From Nocardia bhagyanarayanae (GTDB lineage: Bacteria; Actinomycetota; Actinomycetes; Mycobacteriales; Mycobacteriaceae): a stretch of DNA of 64,000 nt. The notes beneath the pieces were generated by a model. That model made no database searches, was not told where the DNA came from, and worked only from the letters and a program-made list of their open reading frames with translations. Made by a program: the position numbers and the translations under genes. Location of the stretch: positions 1,240,001 through 1,304,000 of the forward strand of contig NZ_VFPG01000001.1 in the NCBI RefSeq assembly GCF_006716565.1, read 5' to 3'. Of the stretch, positions 48,285 through 59,256 are shown one piece after another (position 1 is the first letter of the stretch; each line of letters begins with the position of its first letter).

Positions 48285-50810
48285 GTGCCGTACCGCAAAC
48301 CGAAGCGTTCCTACGTGCTCCCGATGGTGACCACACTTGCGGTAGCGGCCCCGCTCGCGACGCTCGCACAGGGCGATTCGACCGACTACCGCACGGCCAA
48401 CGACGCCGAGCTGGCCGCGGTGCCCGCGCAATTGGCGGAAGTGATGCTCACCCAGGCGCCCGACATCACCCTCCCGCTGCGCGAACTGACCGGCCTCGAA
48501 CTCCCCGACCTGCGACTATCCGATTTACGGATGCTGCCGATCCCGTCCGCCATTCCGATACCGGAGGGCCTCCCGGTGCCGCCGGGCGTGCAGCTGCCGA
48601 AGGAGATCCCGCTCCCCCGCCTGAATCAGGGCTCGCCCGAGGTACCGAAGCCCGTGCCTCCCGCGTTCACCGCGCCGACCACCAATCCCGTCGTCCCCGG
48701 TCAGTCCGCGCAGACGCAATCCCTCCCGGCACAAGCCCAGCCCACCGCGCCCCTGCCAGGTCGAACCGCCCAACCGCCCGCGCAGCCGATCCCCGGTCAG
48801 ACGGTCGAGACACCGGCGCAGCCCATCCCCGCCCAGCCCGTCCCGGGCCAAACGGTCCAACCGCCCGCGCAGCCCAACCCCGGCCAATCCGTCCCCGCGC
48901 CCGCGACGCCCAGCCCGGTACCGCAGCCCGGCGTGAAGTTCATCGCCGACCCGGCCGACCTGCCGGAAGGCACCACCCCCGACACACCCGCACTTGCGCC
49001 CGGCGCACTTCCGCCCGAGCTGCTCGACCAGGTGGGCGCGCAGGTGAAGGAGTTGTCCAGGGACACACCGTTCAGCGTCGTCGCGCTCACCGCGCGCGAT
49101 CTGGCGAACACCAGGGCGATGGTCCGCGCGCGCCAGCCCAACGGGACATGGGGGCCTTGGTACGAGTCCGAACCCATCGACACCCGCCGCAACGACCGCG
49201 CACCGGCCGACGGCACCGCGGGCACCGAGCCGATCTACGTCGGTAACACCACCGCGGTCCAGATCCTGGTCACCCGCAAACCCGCTGCTACGGCACCGCA
49301 AACTTCTGGTGCGGCACCGAGTTCCGGTCCCCTGCAACCGGTCCCGGCCGCAGCCCCGCGCGACAACGATCCTGCGCAGTTCGCGCCGCCGTCGCTCACC
49401 GCGGTCCTGATCGATCCCGGTCGCGGCGCCATCGACGGCGCGCTCAACAACGTCGCCTCCCCGCTGCCGGGCGGCGGGCCGAACGTGATCACCCGATCCC
49501 AGTGGGGCGCGGACGAATCCATCCGCTGCGACGAACCCACCTACGACGACGGACTCGGCGGCGTCACCGTGCACCACACCGCTGGCCGCAACGACTACAG
49601 CAAGGCCGAATCGGCGGGCATCGTCCGCGCGATCTACACCTATCACGCGCAGACGCTGGGCTGGTGCGACATCGGCTACAACGCCCTCGTCGACAAGTAC
49701 GGCCAGATCTTCGAAGGCCGCTACGGCGGGTTGGATCGCCCGGTGCAGGGCGCGCACGCGGGCGGGTTCAACGAGAACACCTCCGGTGTGGCGTTCATGG
49801 GCAATCACGAGTCGGAGATTCCGTCCGAACAAGCGGTGAACGCCGTCGGCAACTTCGTCGGCTGGCGGGCGCGGGTCGCCGGCCTCGACCCCAAGGGCCA
49901 GACCACGATGTACTCCGAGGGCACCGAGTACACCCCGTACGCGCAGGGCGAGGCCGTGCGCCTGCCGATCGTGTTCGCGCATCGCGACGTCGGCAACACC
50001 ACCTGCCCCGGCGACGCCGCCTACGAGTTGATGGACCGGATCCGCGACATCGCCGCGGGCGTCGCGGGCGCCGCGCCCACGCCGCAGGGTCGGCCGAGTC
50101 CGCAAGCGCCGCAGCGCACCGAGTCCGATCTCGCGACGCTCGCCGCGCTGACGGCCAAGCTGCTGACCATGGTGAACGAGAACATCATCGCCAAGCACTA
50201 CTCGGCCAAGGGCGGTCCCGACGGCCCGCTCGGCCAGGCGCTGTCCGAGCCGATGCCCGCCGCGCAGGGCCAGCAGTACGCCCGCTTCGCCAACGGCTAC
50301 GTCTACACCGCGCCGGACGGCCGGGTCGTCGAGGTGATGGGCGCGATCCTGGATCGCTTCCTGCAACTCGGCGCCGACTCGGGCATCCTCGGCCTGCCGC
50401 TCACCGACGCCTACCCGGTGCCGGACGGTCTGCGCTCGGACTTCCAGTACGGCTCACTGATCCTGAACCAGCTCACCGGCATCGTCACGACGGTGTGGAA
50501 GACCTACAACGAGACCTACCAGCAGGAGATGCGCCGCAACGAGGGCGCCGAAGTCGCCGCCCCGCTGCCTGCCGCACCGGCCGCCGGGCCCGTCCCCGCA
50601 TCGGCCGCCGCTCCTGCCCCCGCCCCTGCGGAGGTGCTCGCTCCGGCCCCCGCCGCTGCTCCGGCCCCCGCACCGGCGAGCGCTCCCGCACCAGCGCTCG
50701 CCCCGGCACCGGCGGAGGCGCCTGCTCCGACACCAGCCGCGCTGCCCGCACCCGCTCCCGCCACGCAGGATCCCGCGGGCACGATGGCTCCCGAATCAGC
50801 CGGGCAGTAG
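48285..50810 (+). CDS. Peptidoglycan amidase with PGRP domain and LGFP module, Rv3811-like
   Basis: An 841-residue exported protein: signal peptide (to about residue 30), a long Pro/Gln/Thr-rich region (about 100-250) with repeated QPxPGQTVQPPAQP-type units, then the N-acetylmuramoyl-L-alanine amidase (PGRP/amidase_2) domain from about 405: TRSQWGADE, VTVHHTAGRNDY, the zinc-site His, a GQIFEGRYGG segment, FAHRDVGNTTCPGD. An LGFP-like module (SGILGLPLTDAYPVPDG) follows near 700, then an Ala/Pro tail. It cleaves the stem peptide from muramic acid. The GTG at 48285 has GGAG 6 bases upstream; the TTG at 48273 lies in that ribosome site. It matches the place of Rv3811 before Rv3813c. Confidence 0.9.
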   Translation: MPYRKPKRSYVLPMVTTLAVAAPLATLAQGDSTDYRTANDAELAAVPAQLAEVMLTQAPDITLPLRELTGLELPDLRLSDLRMLPIPSAIPIPEGLPVPPGVQLPKEIPLPRLNQGSPEVPKPVPPAFTAPTTNPVVPGQSAQTQSLPAQAQPTAPLPGRTAQPPAQPIPGQTVETPAQPIPAQPVPGQTVQPPAQPNPGQSVPAPATPSPVPQPGVKFIADPADLPEGTTPDTPALAPGALPPELLDQVGAQVKELSRDTPFSVVALTARDLANTRAMVRARQPNGTWGPWYESEPIDTRRNDRAPADGTAGTEPIYVGNTTAVQILVTRKPAATAPQTSGAAPSSGPLQPVPAAAPRDNDPAQFAPPSLTAVLIDPGRGAIDGALNNVASPLPGGGPNVITRSQWGADESIRCDEPTYDDGLGGVTVHHTAGRNDYSKAESAGIVRAIYTYHAQTLGWCDIGYNALVDKYGQIFEGRYGGLDRPVQGAHAGGFNENTSGVAFMGNHESEIPSEQAVNAVGNFVGWRARVAGLDPKGQTTMYSEGTEYTPYAQGEAVRLPIVFAHRDVGNTTCPGDAAYELMDRIRDIAAGVAGAAPTPQGRPSPQAPQRTESDLATLAALTAKLLTMVNENIIAKHYSAKGGPDGPLGQALSEPMPAAQGQQYARFANGYVYTAPDGRVVEVMGAILDRFLQLGADSGILGLPLTDAYPVPDGLRSDFQYGSLILNQLTGIVTTVWKTYNETYQQEMRRNEGAEVAAPLPAAPAAGPVPASAAAPAPAPAEVLAPAPAAAPAPAPASAPAPALAPAPAEAPAPTPAALPAPAPATQDPAGTMAPESAGQ

Positions 50811-51032
50811 CCCCGGCGAGCGCAGCACCGACAGGGCCGTAGCCATCCGCGGGTTCGACGCCGCGCATCGCGTTCAGACGGCCGCAGCGGCTCCGGCACC
50901 GGCTCGCACCGGCTCCGGAAACCAATAGCCGCAACTGGCACCGCTTCCCCATCGGCAGCGGCATCACCGGCTCTGGCGGTCGCGGGAGCTACGGCGCAGT
51001 TCAGGCTGCGGCTGTACCAAGCCGAAACCCGC

Positions 51033-51872
51033 TCAGACCCACCAACGTTCGAGCACTTGCGCCACGCCGTCCTCGGCGTTGGTCGCGGTCACCTCGTCGG
51101 CCGCGGCCAACGCCTCCGGGTGCGCGTTGGCCATGGCGACGCCGTGCCCGACCATGGCGAGCATCGGGACGTCGTTGGGCATGTCGCCGAAGGCGATGAT
51201 CGCCGAGTGCTGCACGCCGAGCCGCTGGGCGACGGTGGCCAGCCCGGAGGCCTTGGTGACGCCGGGCGCCGACAGCTCGATCAGCCCGTGGTCGGTGGAG
51301 TAGGTGATGTCGGCACGATCGCCGATGAGCGGAGCGAGCACCGCGCGCATGTCGCCGCTGAGCGCGCCGCTCAACCGGATGAGCATCTTGATCGCGGGTG
51401 TGTCGATCACCTCGTGGCGGGCGACGGCGGTGTCGTCCGGGTTCAACCAGGCGTGCTCGTACTCCGGGGAACTGACGAACTGGGGCGTCGCCGCGTCGTG
51501 CGCGCTGGCGCCGATGCGTTCCGCGGCGAGTCCGCAGCCGGGCAGCGCTCGTTCGGCCAGATCGGCGATCCAGCTCAGCGTCTCGACGTCGAGTGCGCGG
51601 CTCGCGAGGACCCGGTCCGCGGCGCTGTCGTAGATCACCGCGCCGTTGCCGCAGACGGCCAGCGGCGCGAAGCCGAGACCCTCGACCACCGGGTCGATCC
51701 AGCGCGGCGGCCTGCCGGTGGCCAGCACGAACGGCACACCGTCGGCGATCAGCGCGGCGACCGCGGCCTTGGTGCGCGCGGTCACGCGTTCGTCGTGATC
51801 GATCAGTGTGCCGTCCACATCGGTGGCAACCATCTTCGGTTTGGGCAGGTGCAGGCGTGTCACCTCTTCCAT
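51033..51872 (-). CDS. HAD-superfamily Cof-type phosphatase, Rv3813c-like
   Basis: A 279-residue HAD hydrolase of the Cof type. Motif 1 is VATDVDGTLIDHD (nucleophile Asp about residue 18), motif 2 is VLATGRPPRW, and motif 4 is IAFGDMPNDVPML near residue 235, followed by GVAMANAHPEALAAADEVT. It dephosphorylates small phosphorylated metabolites; the substrate is unknown. The ATG start gives MEEVTRLHLPKPK; a GTG three codons later is possible. It is convergent with the amidase, separated by 222 bp that hold only CACCGGCTC-type short repeats. Confidence 0.92.
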   Translation of the reverse strand: MEEVTRLHLPKPKMVATDVDGTLIDHDERVTARTKAAVAALIADGVPFVLATGRPPRWIDPVVEGLGFAPLAVCGNGAVIYDSAADRVLASRALDVETLSWIADLAERALPGCGLAAERIGASAHDAATPQFVSSPEYEHAWLNPDDTAVARHEVIDTPAIKMLIRLSGALSGDMRAVLAPLIGDRADITYSTDHGLIELSAPGVTKASGLATVAQRLGVQHSAIIAFGDMPNDVPMLAMVGHGVAMANAHPEALAAADEVTATNAEDGVAQVLERWWV

Positions 51873-51966
51873 CCTGCCGGAAAACCGTCTCGGCGCGGTC
51901 GCGGTCTACGTGGGTTGGCCGGACATGCCGAAAGATGTGTGGCACGCGCGTCGGCGGCGGCGTCCT

Positions 51967-51972
51967 TATGAT
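51967..51972 (+). promoter_or_regulatory. Possible -10 element for the peptide importer operon
   Basis: TATGAT 52 bp before the oppB-like start, followed by a GCCGGC/GCCGGC dyad in the leader. No clear -35 box, so confidence is low. Confidence 0.35.
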
Positions 51973-52024
51973 CAGGGGCTAACACTCGAATGCCGGCCGA
52001 GCCGGCTGGAGAACCAGAGGACTG

Positions 52025-53002
<978 letters not shown>

Positions 53003-53042
53003 ACCTGCGTGACCACGGGGTTCTCATCAGGGGGAGAACGGC

Positions 53043-53969
53043 ATGACCGAAGCCGAGATCATCGTCCAAGGCGCGCCCGAGGTCGCCGCGGCCGGGCGGC
53101 GCAAGCTGGTGCTGCGGCGCTTCCTGCGCAACAAGCCCGCGGTCGCGGGCGCGGTCGTGCTGGTGCTGCTGTTCGTCGCGAGTTTCGCGCTGCCGCCCTT
53201 CCTGCCCTGGGACTACCAGCAGATGGACTACACCGCGCTGCTGCAACCGCCCAGCGCCGAACACCCCTTCGGCACCACCCAGATCGGCCAGGACGTGCTC
53301 GCGCAGACCCTGCGCGGATTGCAGAAGTCGCTGGTCATCGGCGTGTGCGTGGCGGTCATCTCGACCACCATCGCGGCCACCGCCGGCGCGCTGGCCGGTC
53401 TGCTCGGCGGCTGGACCGACCGGGCCATCATGTGGTTCGTCGACCTGCTGCTCGTGGTGCCCAGCTTCATCATCATCGCGCTGTTCGCGCCGCGCACGAA
53501 GGGCAGCGGTTCGATCGCGCTGCTGATCGTTCTGCTCGCGGTGTTCGGCTGGATGATCAGCGCGCGCATCGTGCGCGGCCTGACACTGAGCCTGCGGGAC
53601 CGCGAATTCGTCAAGGCCGCACGGTATATGGGCGCGCCGACGCGCACCGTCATCGTCAGCCACATCGTGCCGAACATCGCGTCGATCCTGATCATCGACA
53701 CCACGCTGACCGTCGGTTCGGCGATCATGGCCGAAACGGGCCTGAGCTTCCTCGGTTTCGGCGTGCAGCCGCCGGACGTCTCGCTCGGCTCGCTCATCGC
53801 GGCGGGCACCAAGTCCGCGCTGACCTACCCGTGGCTGTTCATGTTCTCCGGTGGCCTGCTGATCATCACCGTGCTGTGCGCGAACCTGGTCGGTGACGGC
53901 CTGCGCGACGCGTTCGACCCGAGCGCAAAGCGGGCTCGCTCGCGCAAGAAGGAGAAGACAGAGGCATGA
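53043..53969 (+). CDS. oppC: Peptide ABC transporter permease, OppC/DppC type
   Basis: A 308-residue second permease: cytosolic N-terminus with [19 protein letters not shown], then [21 protein letters not shown], five or six helices, and a coupling segment [23 protein letters not shown] polybasic tail ends [21 protein letters not shown] precedes the ATG, and the stop overlaps the ATPase start by 4 bp (ATGA, 53966-53969). Confidence 0.93.
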   Translation: MTEAEIIVQGAPEVAAAGRRKLVLRRFLRNKPAVAGAVVLVLLFVASFALPPFLPWDYQQMDYTALLQPPSAEHPFGTTQIGQDVLAQTLRGLQKSLVIGVCVAVISTTIAATAGALAGLLGGWTDRAIMWFVDLLLVVPSFIIIALFAPRTKGSGSIALLIVLLAVFGWMISARIVRGLTLSLRDREFVKAARYMGAPTRTVIVSHIVPNIASILIIDTTLTVGSAIMAETGLSFLGFGVQPPDVSLGSLIAAGTKSALTYPWLFMFSGGLLIITVLCANLVGDGLRDAFDPSAKRARSRKKEKTEA

Positions 53970-55855
53970 CCGCGTCCGCCAACTCGACCGCGAGCGCCGG
54001 CTCCGCAGCGAGCGCCAACTCCACAGCGCCGCTACTCGAAGTCTCCGATCTGCGGGTTTCCTTCCCCAGCGAGGAGGGCCGCATCGATGCCGTGCGCGGA
54101 GTGAACTACAGCGTCGCCGACGGCGAGGTGCTCGCGATCGTGGGCGAATCGGGTTCGGGCAAGTCGGTGTCGTCGCTGGCGGTGATGGGTCTGCTCCCCG
54201 AGCAGGCGCGAATCAACGGCTCGATCCGGCTGCGCGGTCGCGAACTGCTCGGCCTCGGCGACCGGGACTTGTCGCGGTTGCGCGGCAGCTCGATCAGCAT
54301 GGTGTTCCAGGACCCGCTCTCCGCGCTGACCCCGGTGTACCGGGTGGGCGATCAGATCGCCGAGGCGCTGCTCGCGCACGGCGGGATGGGCAGGAAGGAG
54401 GCCGCCGAGAAGGCGGTCGAGCTGCTGGAACTGGTCGGCATCGACGACGCGCAGGTGCGCGCCAAGGCGTTCCCGCACGAGTTCTCCGGCGGCATGCGCC
54501 AGCGCGTGGTGATCGCGATGGCCATCGCCAACGATCCGGCGCTGATCATCTGCGACGAGCCGACCACCGCACTGGACGTCACGGTGCAGAAGCAGATCCT
54601 GAATCTGCTGCGCCAAGCCCGCGACATCACCGGCGCCGGGGTCATCATGATCACCCACGACATGGGCATCGCGGCGACGCTCGCCGATCGCGTGGCGGTG
54701 ATGTACGCGGGCCGCATCGTCGAAACCGCCACGGCGAGTGCGCTGTTCAACGCGCCGCGGATGCCGTACACGGTGGGTCTGCTCGGCTCGATCCCGCGTA
54801 TGGACGGGCCGCCGCGCCGACCGCTCATCCCGATCGTCGGCGCGCCGCCCGCCATGCACGCGCTGCCGCCCGGCTGCTCGTTCGCGCCGCGCTGCCCGAT
54901 CTCGATCGACGACTGCCGCGCCGCCGAGCCACCGCTGGAGATGACCGATCCCGGCCACGCCGCCGCCTGCATCCGCACCGAGGAGGTCGGCACGCAGGGG
55001 CTGTTCGAGGCGTACCGCTCCGAGATCGAGGAGCCGGAGGCCGAGATCGAGACCGACTCTCGCGTGGTGCTCCGGGTCACCGACCTGGTCAAGACCTTCC
55101 CGATCACCTCGGGCGTGGTGTTCCAGCGCCGCAAAGGCGAGGTGCGCGCGGTCGACGGGATCAGCTTCGAGGTACGCGCCGGGCGCACGCTGGCGCTGGT
55201 CGGCGAGTCGGGGTCCGGAAAATCCACCACGCTCACCCAGATTCTGGACCTGGTGCGGCCGCAGGCGGGCACCATCGAGATCATGGGCCGTGACGTGTCC
55301 ACCCTGACCAAGGCCCAGCGGCGCGAGATCCGGCGCACGATGCAGATCGTCTTCCAGGATCCGACCGCCTCGCTGGACCCGCGCCTGCCGATCTTCGACG
55401 CGCTGGCCGAACCGCTGCGCATCGACGGCCGGCCGCGCGCCGAGATCGCCCGCCGCGTGCCGGAACTGCTCGAGCAGGTCGGTCTGCGTCCCGAGCACGC
55501 CGACCGCTATCCCGCCGATTTCTCCGGCGGCCAGAAGCAGCGCATCAGCATCGCTCGGGCCCTCGCGCTCGATCCGGAACTGCTTGTGCTCGACGAGCCG
55601 GTGTCCTCGCTGGACGTCTCGATCCAGGCCGGTGTGCTCAATCTGCTGCGCGACCTGCAGACCGAGCGCGGCCTGTCGTATCTGTTCGTCTCGCACGATC
55701 TCTCGGTGGTCCGCAACCTGGCGCACGACATCGCGGTGATGTATCGCGGCAAGATCGTCGAATCCGGGCCCGCCGAGCGGATTTTCGCCGATCCGAGCCA
55801 CGAGTACACCCGCAGGCTGATCGACGCGGTGCCCGTGCCGGTCGTCAGCCGATAG
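53966..55855 (+). CDS. oppD: Peptide ABC transporter ATPase, fused double-domain OppD type
   Basis: A 629-residue protein with two ATP-binding cassettes in one chain, corresponding to OppD plus OppF. Cassette 1: [11 protein letters not shown] (about residue 57), signature FSGGMRQR, Walker [13 protein letters not shown], then an oligopeptide C-terminal region with [17 protein letters not shown]. Cassette 2: [11 protein letters not shown] (about 412), [20 protein letters not shown], and a shorter C-terminus. It opens with an Ala/Ser/Asn-rich tail of about 20 residues. M. tuberculosis OppD (612) has the same fusion. It drives import with OppB and OppC. Confidence 0.94.
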   Translation: MTASANSTASAGSAASANSTAPLLEVSDLRVSFPSEEGRIDAVRGVNYSVADGEVLAIVGESGSGKSVSSLAVMGLLPEQARINGSIRLRGRELLGLGDRDLSRLRGSSISMVFQDPLSALTPVYRVGDQIAEALLAHGGMGRKEAAEKAVELLELVGIDDAQVRAKAFPHEFSGGMRQRVVIAMAIANDPALIICDEPTTALDVTVQKQILNLLRQARDITGAGVIMITHDMGIAATLADRVAVMYAGRIVETATASALFNAPRMPYTVGLLGSIPRMDGPPRRPLIPIVGAPPAMHALPPGCSFAPRCPISIDDCRAAEPPLEMTDPGHAAACIRTEEVGTQGLFEAYRSEIEEPEAEIETDSRVVLRVTDLVKTFPITSGVVFQRRKGEVRAVDGISFEVRAGRTLALVGESGSGKSTTLTQILDLVRPQAGTIEIMGRDVSTLTKAQRREIRRTMQIVFQDPTASLDPRLPIFDALAEPLRIDGRPRAEIARRVPELLEQVGLRPEHADRYPADFSGGQKQRISIARALALDPELLVLDEPVSSLDVSIQAGVLNLLRDLQTERGLSYLFVSHDLSVVRNLAHDIAVMYRGKIVESGPAERIFADPSHEYTRRLIDAVPVPVVSR

Positions 55856-55868
55856 TCAGGAGGGCAGC

Positions 55869-57545
55869 ATGCGGATCCGTTCGAGCGGAATGCGCTGGGT
55901 CGCGGGAGCGGTGGCGGCCGGGTTGATCGCCGCCGGGTGCGGTACGGCCGACGACTCGGCGGCTGGTCTGTCCGACGCGCTGGGCACCACGAGCGACATC
56001 AATCCCAAGCCGCGCGAGGAGATCCGCGACGGCGGCAATCTGCGGCTGGCCACCACCTCGTACCCGGCGAACTGGAACACGCTGTCCAACGACGGCAACG
56101 AGGGCGAGATCGCCGACATCGAACGGCCGATGATGCCGCGCGCGTTCCACACCGACGCGGCGGGCGAGTTGTCGATCAATCACGACTATTTCACCGATGT
56201 CGCGCTGACCAGCACCGACCCGCAGCAGGTCACCTACACGATCAACCCGAAGGCCGTCTGGTCCGACGGAACACCGATCACCTGGGAGGACATCCGTTCG
56301 CAGGCGAACGCGCTCAGCGGCAAGGACAAGCGCTTCCTGATCGCCATCACCAACGGATTCGAGTTCGTCGAGAAGGTCGAGCGCGGCGTCGACGATCGCC
56401 AGGCGATCCTGACCTTCAGCCATCCCTACGCCGAATGGCGCGGCCAGTTCGCGGGCAACGCCTCGCTGTTCCCCAAGTCGGTGACGCAGGATCCGGAGTC
56501 GTTCAACAACAGCCTGGCCGACGCGATGGGTCCGACCGCGGGCCCGTTCCAGGTGCAGTCGACCGATCGCGGCCAAGGCCGGATCGTGTTGGGCCGCAAC
56601 CCGAAGTGGTGGGGCGAACAGCCCAAGCTCGACACCATCACCTACTCCGTGCTCGATCGCAGCGCCTGGGTCGCCGCGTTGCAGAACAACGAGATCGACG
56701 CGGTGCTGCTCAGTTCCATCGACGACGTGAAGAACGTCCGCGGCACCGAGGGCCTGGTGGTGCGCCGGGCGCCGGGCAATCGCTGGCGGCACATCACGTT
56801 CAACGGCGCGCCCGGCTCGATCCTCGCCGATCAGGCGGTGCGAGTGGCCATTTCGAAGGCGATCGACCGCCAGGGCATCGCGACCGCCATCCAGAACGGC
56901 CTGGTGGAGAACCCGAAGCCGCTGAACAACCACATCTTCCTGCAGGGCCAGCGCGGTTACCAGGACAACAGCCTGCCCCACGATCCGGCCGCGGCGGCGC
57001 GCGAACTCGACGCGCTCGGCTGGAAACTCAACGGCGACGTCCGCGAGAAGGACGGCCGCAAGCTGATCATCCGCGACGTGATGTACAACGACGCGCTGTG
57101 GGTGCAGGTCGCGCAGATCATCCAGCAGAACCTGGCCCAGATCGGCGTCGGCCTCGTCATCGACCCCAAGCCGGGCGCGGGCTACTTCACCGACGTCATC
57201 CAGCCCGGCGATTTCGACGCCGCCCAGTTCACGTTCCAGGGTGACGCCTTCCCGCTCAGCAGCATCAAGCAGATCTACTACTACGACCCGAACGATCTGC
57301 AGGGCAATTTCGGTCGCATCGGATCGCCGGAACTGAACGCGCTCATCGAGCGCACGCTGCGCGAGCTGGATCCCGCCAAGGCCATCGAGCTGGCCAACGA
57401 GGTGGACCGCAAAGTGTTCGAAGAGGGGCACTCGCTGCCGCTCACCCAGTCGGACGGCAGCTGGGGCGTCCGCGCCGAGGTGGCCAACTTCGGCTCCCCA
57501 GGCCTGGCGTCCTACGACTACACCAAGATCGGATTCGTGAAATGA
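55869..57545 (+). CDS. oppA: Peptide-binding lipoprotein 1, OppA type (SBP family 5)
   Basis: A 558-residue extracytoplasmic binding protein. The lipobox is LIAAGC (Cys near residue 24), then TTSDINPKPREEIRDGGNLRL. Family landmarks are VTYTINPKAVWSDGTPITWED (cited as TYTINPKAVWSDGTPITW), KWWGEQPKLDTITY, LNNHIFLQGQRGYQDN and FPLSSIKQIYYYDP. The form TSDIN...DGGNLRL is shared with mycobacterial OppA. GGAGGGCAGC precedes the ATG. Its stop overlaps the start of the next binding protein (ATGA, 57542-57545). First of three tandem paralogues. Confidence 0.92.
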   Translation: MRIRSSGMRWVAGAVAAGLIAAGCGTADDSAAGLSDALGTTSDINPKPREEIRDGGNLRLATTSYPANWNTLSNDGNEGEIADIERPMMPRAFHTDAAGELSINHDYFTDVALTSTDPQQVTYTINPKAVWSDGTPITWEDIRSQANALSGKDKRFLIAITNGFEFVEKVERGVDDRQAILTFSHPYAEWRGQFAGNASLFPKSVTQDPESFNNSLADAMGPTAGPFQVQSTDRGQGRIVLGRNPKWWGEQPKLDTITYSVLDRSAWVAALQNNEIDAVLLSSIDDVKNVRGTEGLVVRRAPGNRWRHITFNGAPGSILADQAVRVAISKAIDRQGIATAIQNGLVENPKPLNNHIFLQGQRGYQDNSLPHDPAAAARELDALGWKLNGDVREKDGRKLIIRDVMYNDALWVQVAQIIQQNLAQIGVGLVIDPKPGAGYFTDVIQPGDFDAAQFTFQGDAFPLSSIKQIYYYDPNDLQGNFGRIGSPELNALIERTLRELDPAKAIELANEVDRKVFEEGHSLPLTQSDGSWGVRAEVANFGSPGLASYDYTKIGFVK

Positions 57546-59221
57546 CCGCAATACACTCTCGTCGTCGGCTCGGCCTAGGGGTGGCCGCGCCCGCGCTGGC
57601 CATCGCACTGCTGCTCGCGGGCTGCGGCGCGGGAGCCGATGTGCAGTCCGGCTCGAGTTCGATCGGCACGAGCAACGACATCGATCCCCGCGATCGCAGC
57701 GAGTTGCGCGAGGGCGGCAACCTGCGCTTGGCGCTGACCGCCTTCCCGGAGACCTTCAACTCCTCGCACGTGGACGCGTCGGGCGACGTCTCCGAGGTGG
57801 TCGGCTGGACGCTTCCCGGCACGGTGAACTCGGACGCGGCGGGCGAGCTGACGACCGACTCGAACTACTTCACCGAGATAAAGCTGACCAACACCTCCCC
57901 GCAGCAGATCACCTACACGATCAACCCGAAAGCGGTTTGGTCCGACGGCGCCCCGATCACATGGGAGGATCTGCGCTCGCAGGTCAACGCGCTGAACGGC
58001 CGCGACACGGCCTACCAGGTGCGCGCGACGCAGGGCTACAGCCGGGTGGAGAAGGTCGAGCGCGGCGTCGACGACCGGCAGGCGATCGTCACCTTCGCCC
58101 AGCACTACGCCGAATGGCAGGGGCTGTTCAACCCGCTGTACCCGAAGGCGTCCACCGAATCGCCGGAGTCCTTCGAGAACTGGGCGCGCAACAGCCTGCC
58201 GATCTCGTCGGGGCCGTTCCTCATCTACTCGATCGACCGCGCCCAGCAGCGCATCGTGCTGAAGCGCAACCCGAAGTGGTGGGGTGACACCCCGAAGCTC
58301 GACACCGTCACCTTCAGCGTGCTCGACTACTCCGCGCGCATCTCGGCGCTGCAGAACAACGAGCTCGACTACGCGACCGTGTCCGGCATCGACGAGGTGA
58401 AGACCGCGACCAACTCGCCGGGCATCCAGGTGCGCCGGGCCGCCGCGCCACGGTTCTCGCACTTCACCTTCAACGGCGCGCCGGGCTCGCTGCTCGAGGA
58501 CGCGCGGTTGCGGGTCGCGATCGCCAAGGCCATCGACCGGCAGGGCATCGCCACCGCGACGCAGAACGGCATCGTCGACGACCCGAAGCCGCTGAACAAC
58601 CACATCTACCTCAACGGCCAGAAGGGCTACCAGGACAACGCTCAGTCGGTGGCCTACGACCCCGAGGGCGCCGCGCGGATCCTCGACGAACTGGGCTGGA
58701 AGCTCAACGGCGACGTGCGCGAAAAGGACGGCCGCAGGCTGGAACTGCGCAATGTGATGTACCAGCAGGACACGTGGGTGCAGATGGCGCAGATCGCGCA
58801 GCAGAACCTCGCCGCCGTCGGCGTGAAGATGACCATCCAAACCTTCCCCGGCAACGGTCTTTTCACCGACGTGATCGATCCAGGCAACTTCGAGATCTGC
58901 CAGTTCACCTGGTCCGGCGGCATCCTGCCGCTCGGCGCGCTGCCGCAGATCTACGCCTACGATCCGAACAACCGGCTCAGCAACAAGGGCCGCGTCGGCA
59001 GCCCGGAACTGAACGCGCTGATCGAGGAGACGATTTCCGAGCTCGACCCGAACAAGGCCATCGAGCTGGCCAACCGGGCCGACAAGATGATCTTCGAGCT
59101 GGGCCACTCGGTGCCGATCGTGCAGTCGCCCGGCACCGTCGCCGTGCGCGCGAACCTCGCCAACTACGGCGCGTTCGGCCTGGCCTCCGCCGACGCAACT
59201 AAGGTCGGGTTCACGCAGTGA
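57542..59221 (+). CDS. Peptide-binding lipoprotein 2, OppA type
   Basis: A 559-residue paralogue with lipobox LLLAGC near residue 23 and TSNDIDPRDRSELREGGNLRL. Conserved blocks match those of its neighbours (YTINPKAVWSDGAPITW, KWWGDTPKLDTVTF, LNNHIYLNGQKGYQDN). Variation lies in the ligand-facing regions, for example CQFTWSGGILPLGALPQIYAYDP. It is coupled to the first paralogue by ATGA. Copy 2 resembles copy 3 more than copy 1 (both have PLGAL where copy 1 has PLSSI). Confidence 0.92.
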   Translation: MTAIHSRRRLGLGVAAPALAIALLLAGCGAGADVQSGSSSIGTSNDIDPRDRSELREGGNLRLALTAFPETFNSSHVDASGDVSEVVGWTLPGTVNSDAAGELTTDSNYFTEIKLTNTSPQQITYTINPKAVWSDGAPITWEDLRSQVNALNGRDTAYQVRATQGYSRVEKVERGVDDRQAIVTFAQHYAEWQGLFNPLYPKASTESPESFENWARNSLPISSGPFLIYSIDRAQQRIVLKRNPKWWGDTPKLDTVTFSVLDYSARISALQNNELDYATVSGIDEVKTATNSPGIQVRRAAAPRFSHFTFNGAPGSLLEDARLRVAIAKAIDRQGIATATQNGIVDDPKPLNNHIYLNGQKGYQDNAQSVAYDPEGAARILDELGWKLNGDVREKDGRRLELRNVMYQQDTWVQMAQIAQQNLAAVGVKMTIQTFPGNGLFTDVIDPGNFEICQFTWSGGILPLGALPQIYAYDPNNRLSNKGRVGSPELNALIEETISELDPNKAIELANRADKMIFELGHSVPIVQSPGTVAVRANLANYGAFGLASADATKVGFTQ

Positions 59222-59256
59222 TGTGACGATCAGGCCGACGCGGAAGGACCAGCTCG

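Noticed and set aside
50811..51032. Small gene between the amidase and HAD genes
   Set aside because: Only CACCGGCTC-type repeats and shadow frames; no start with a ribosome site.
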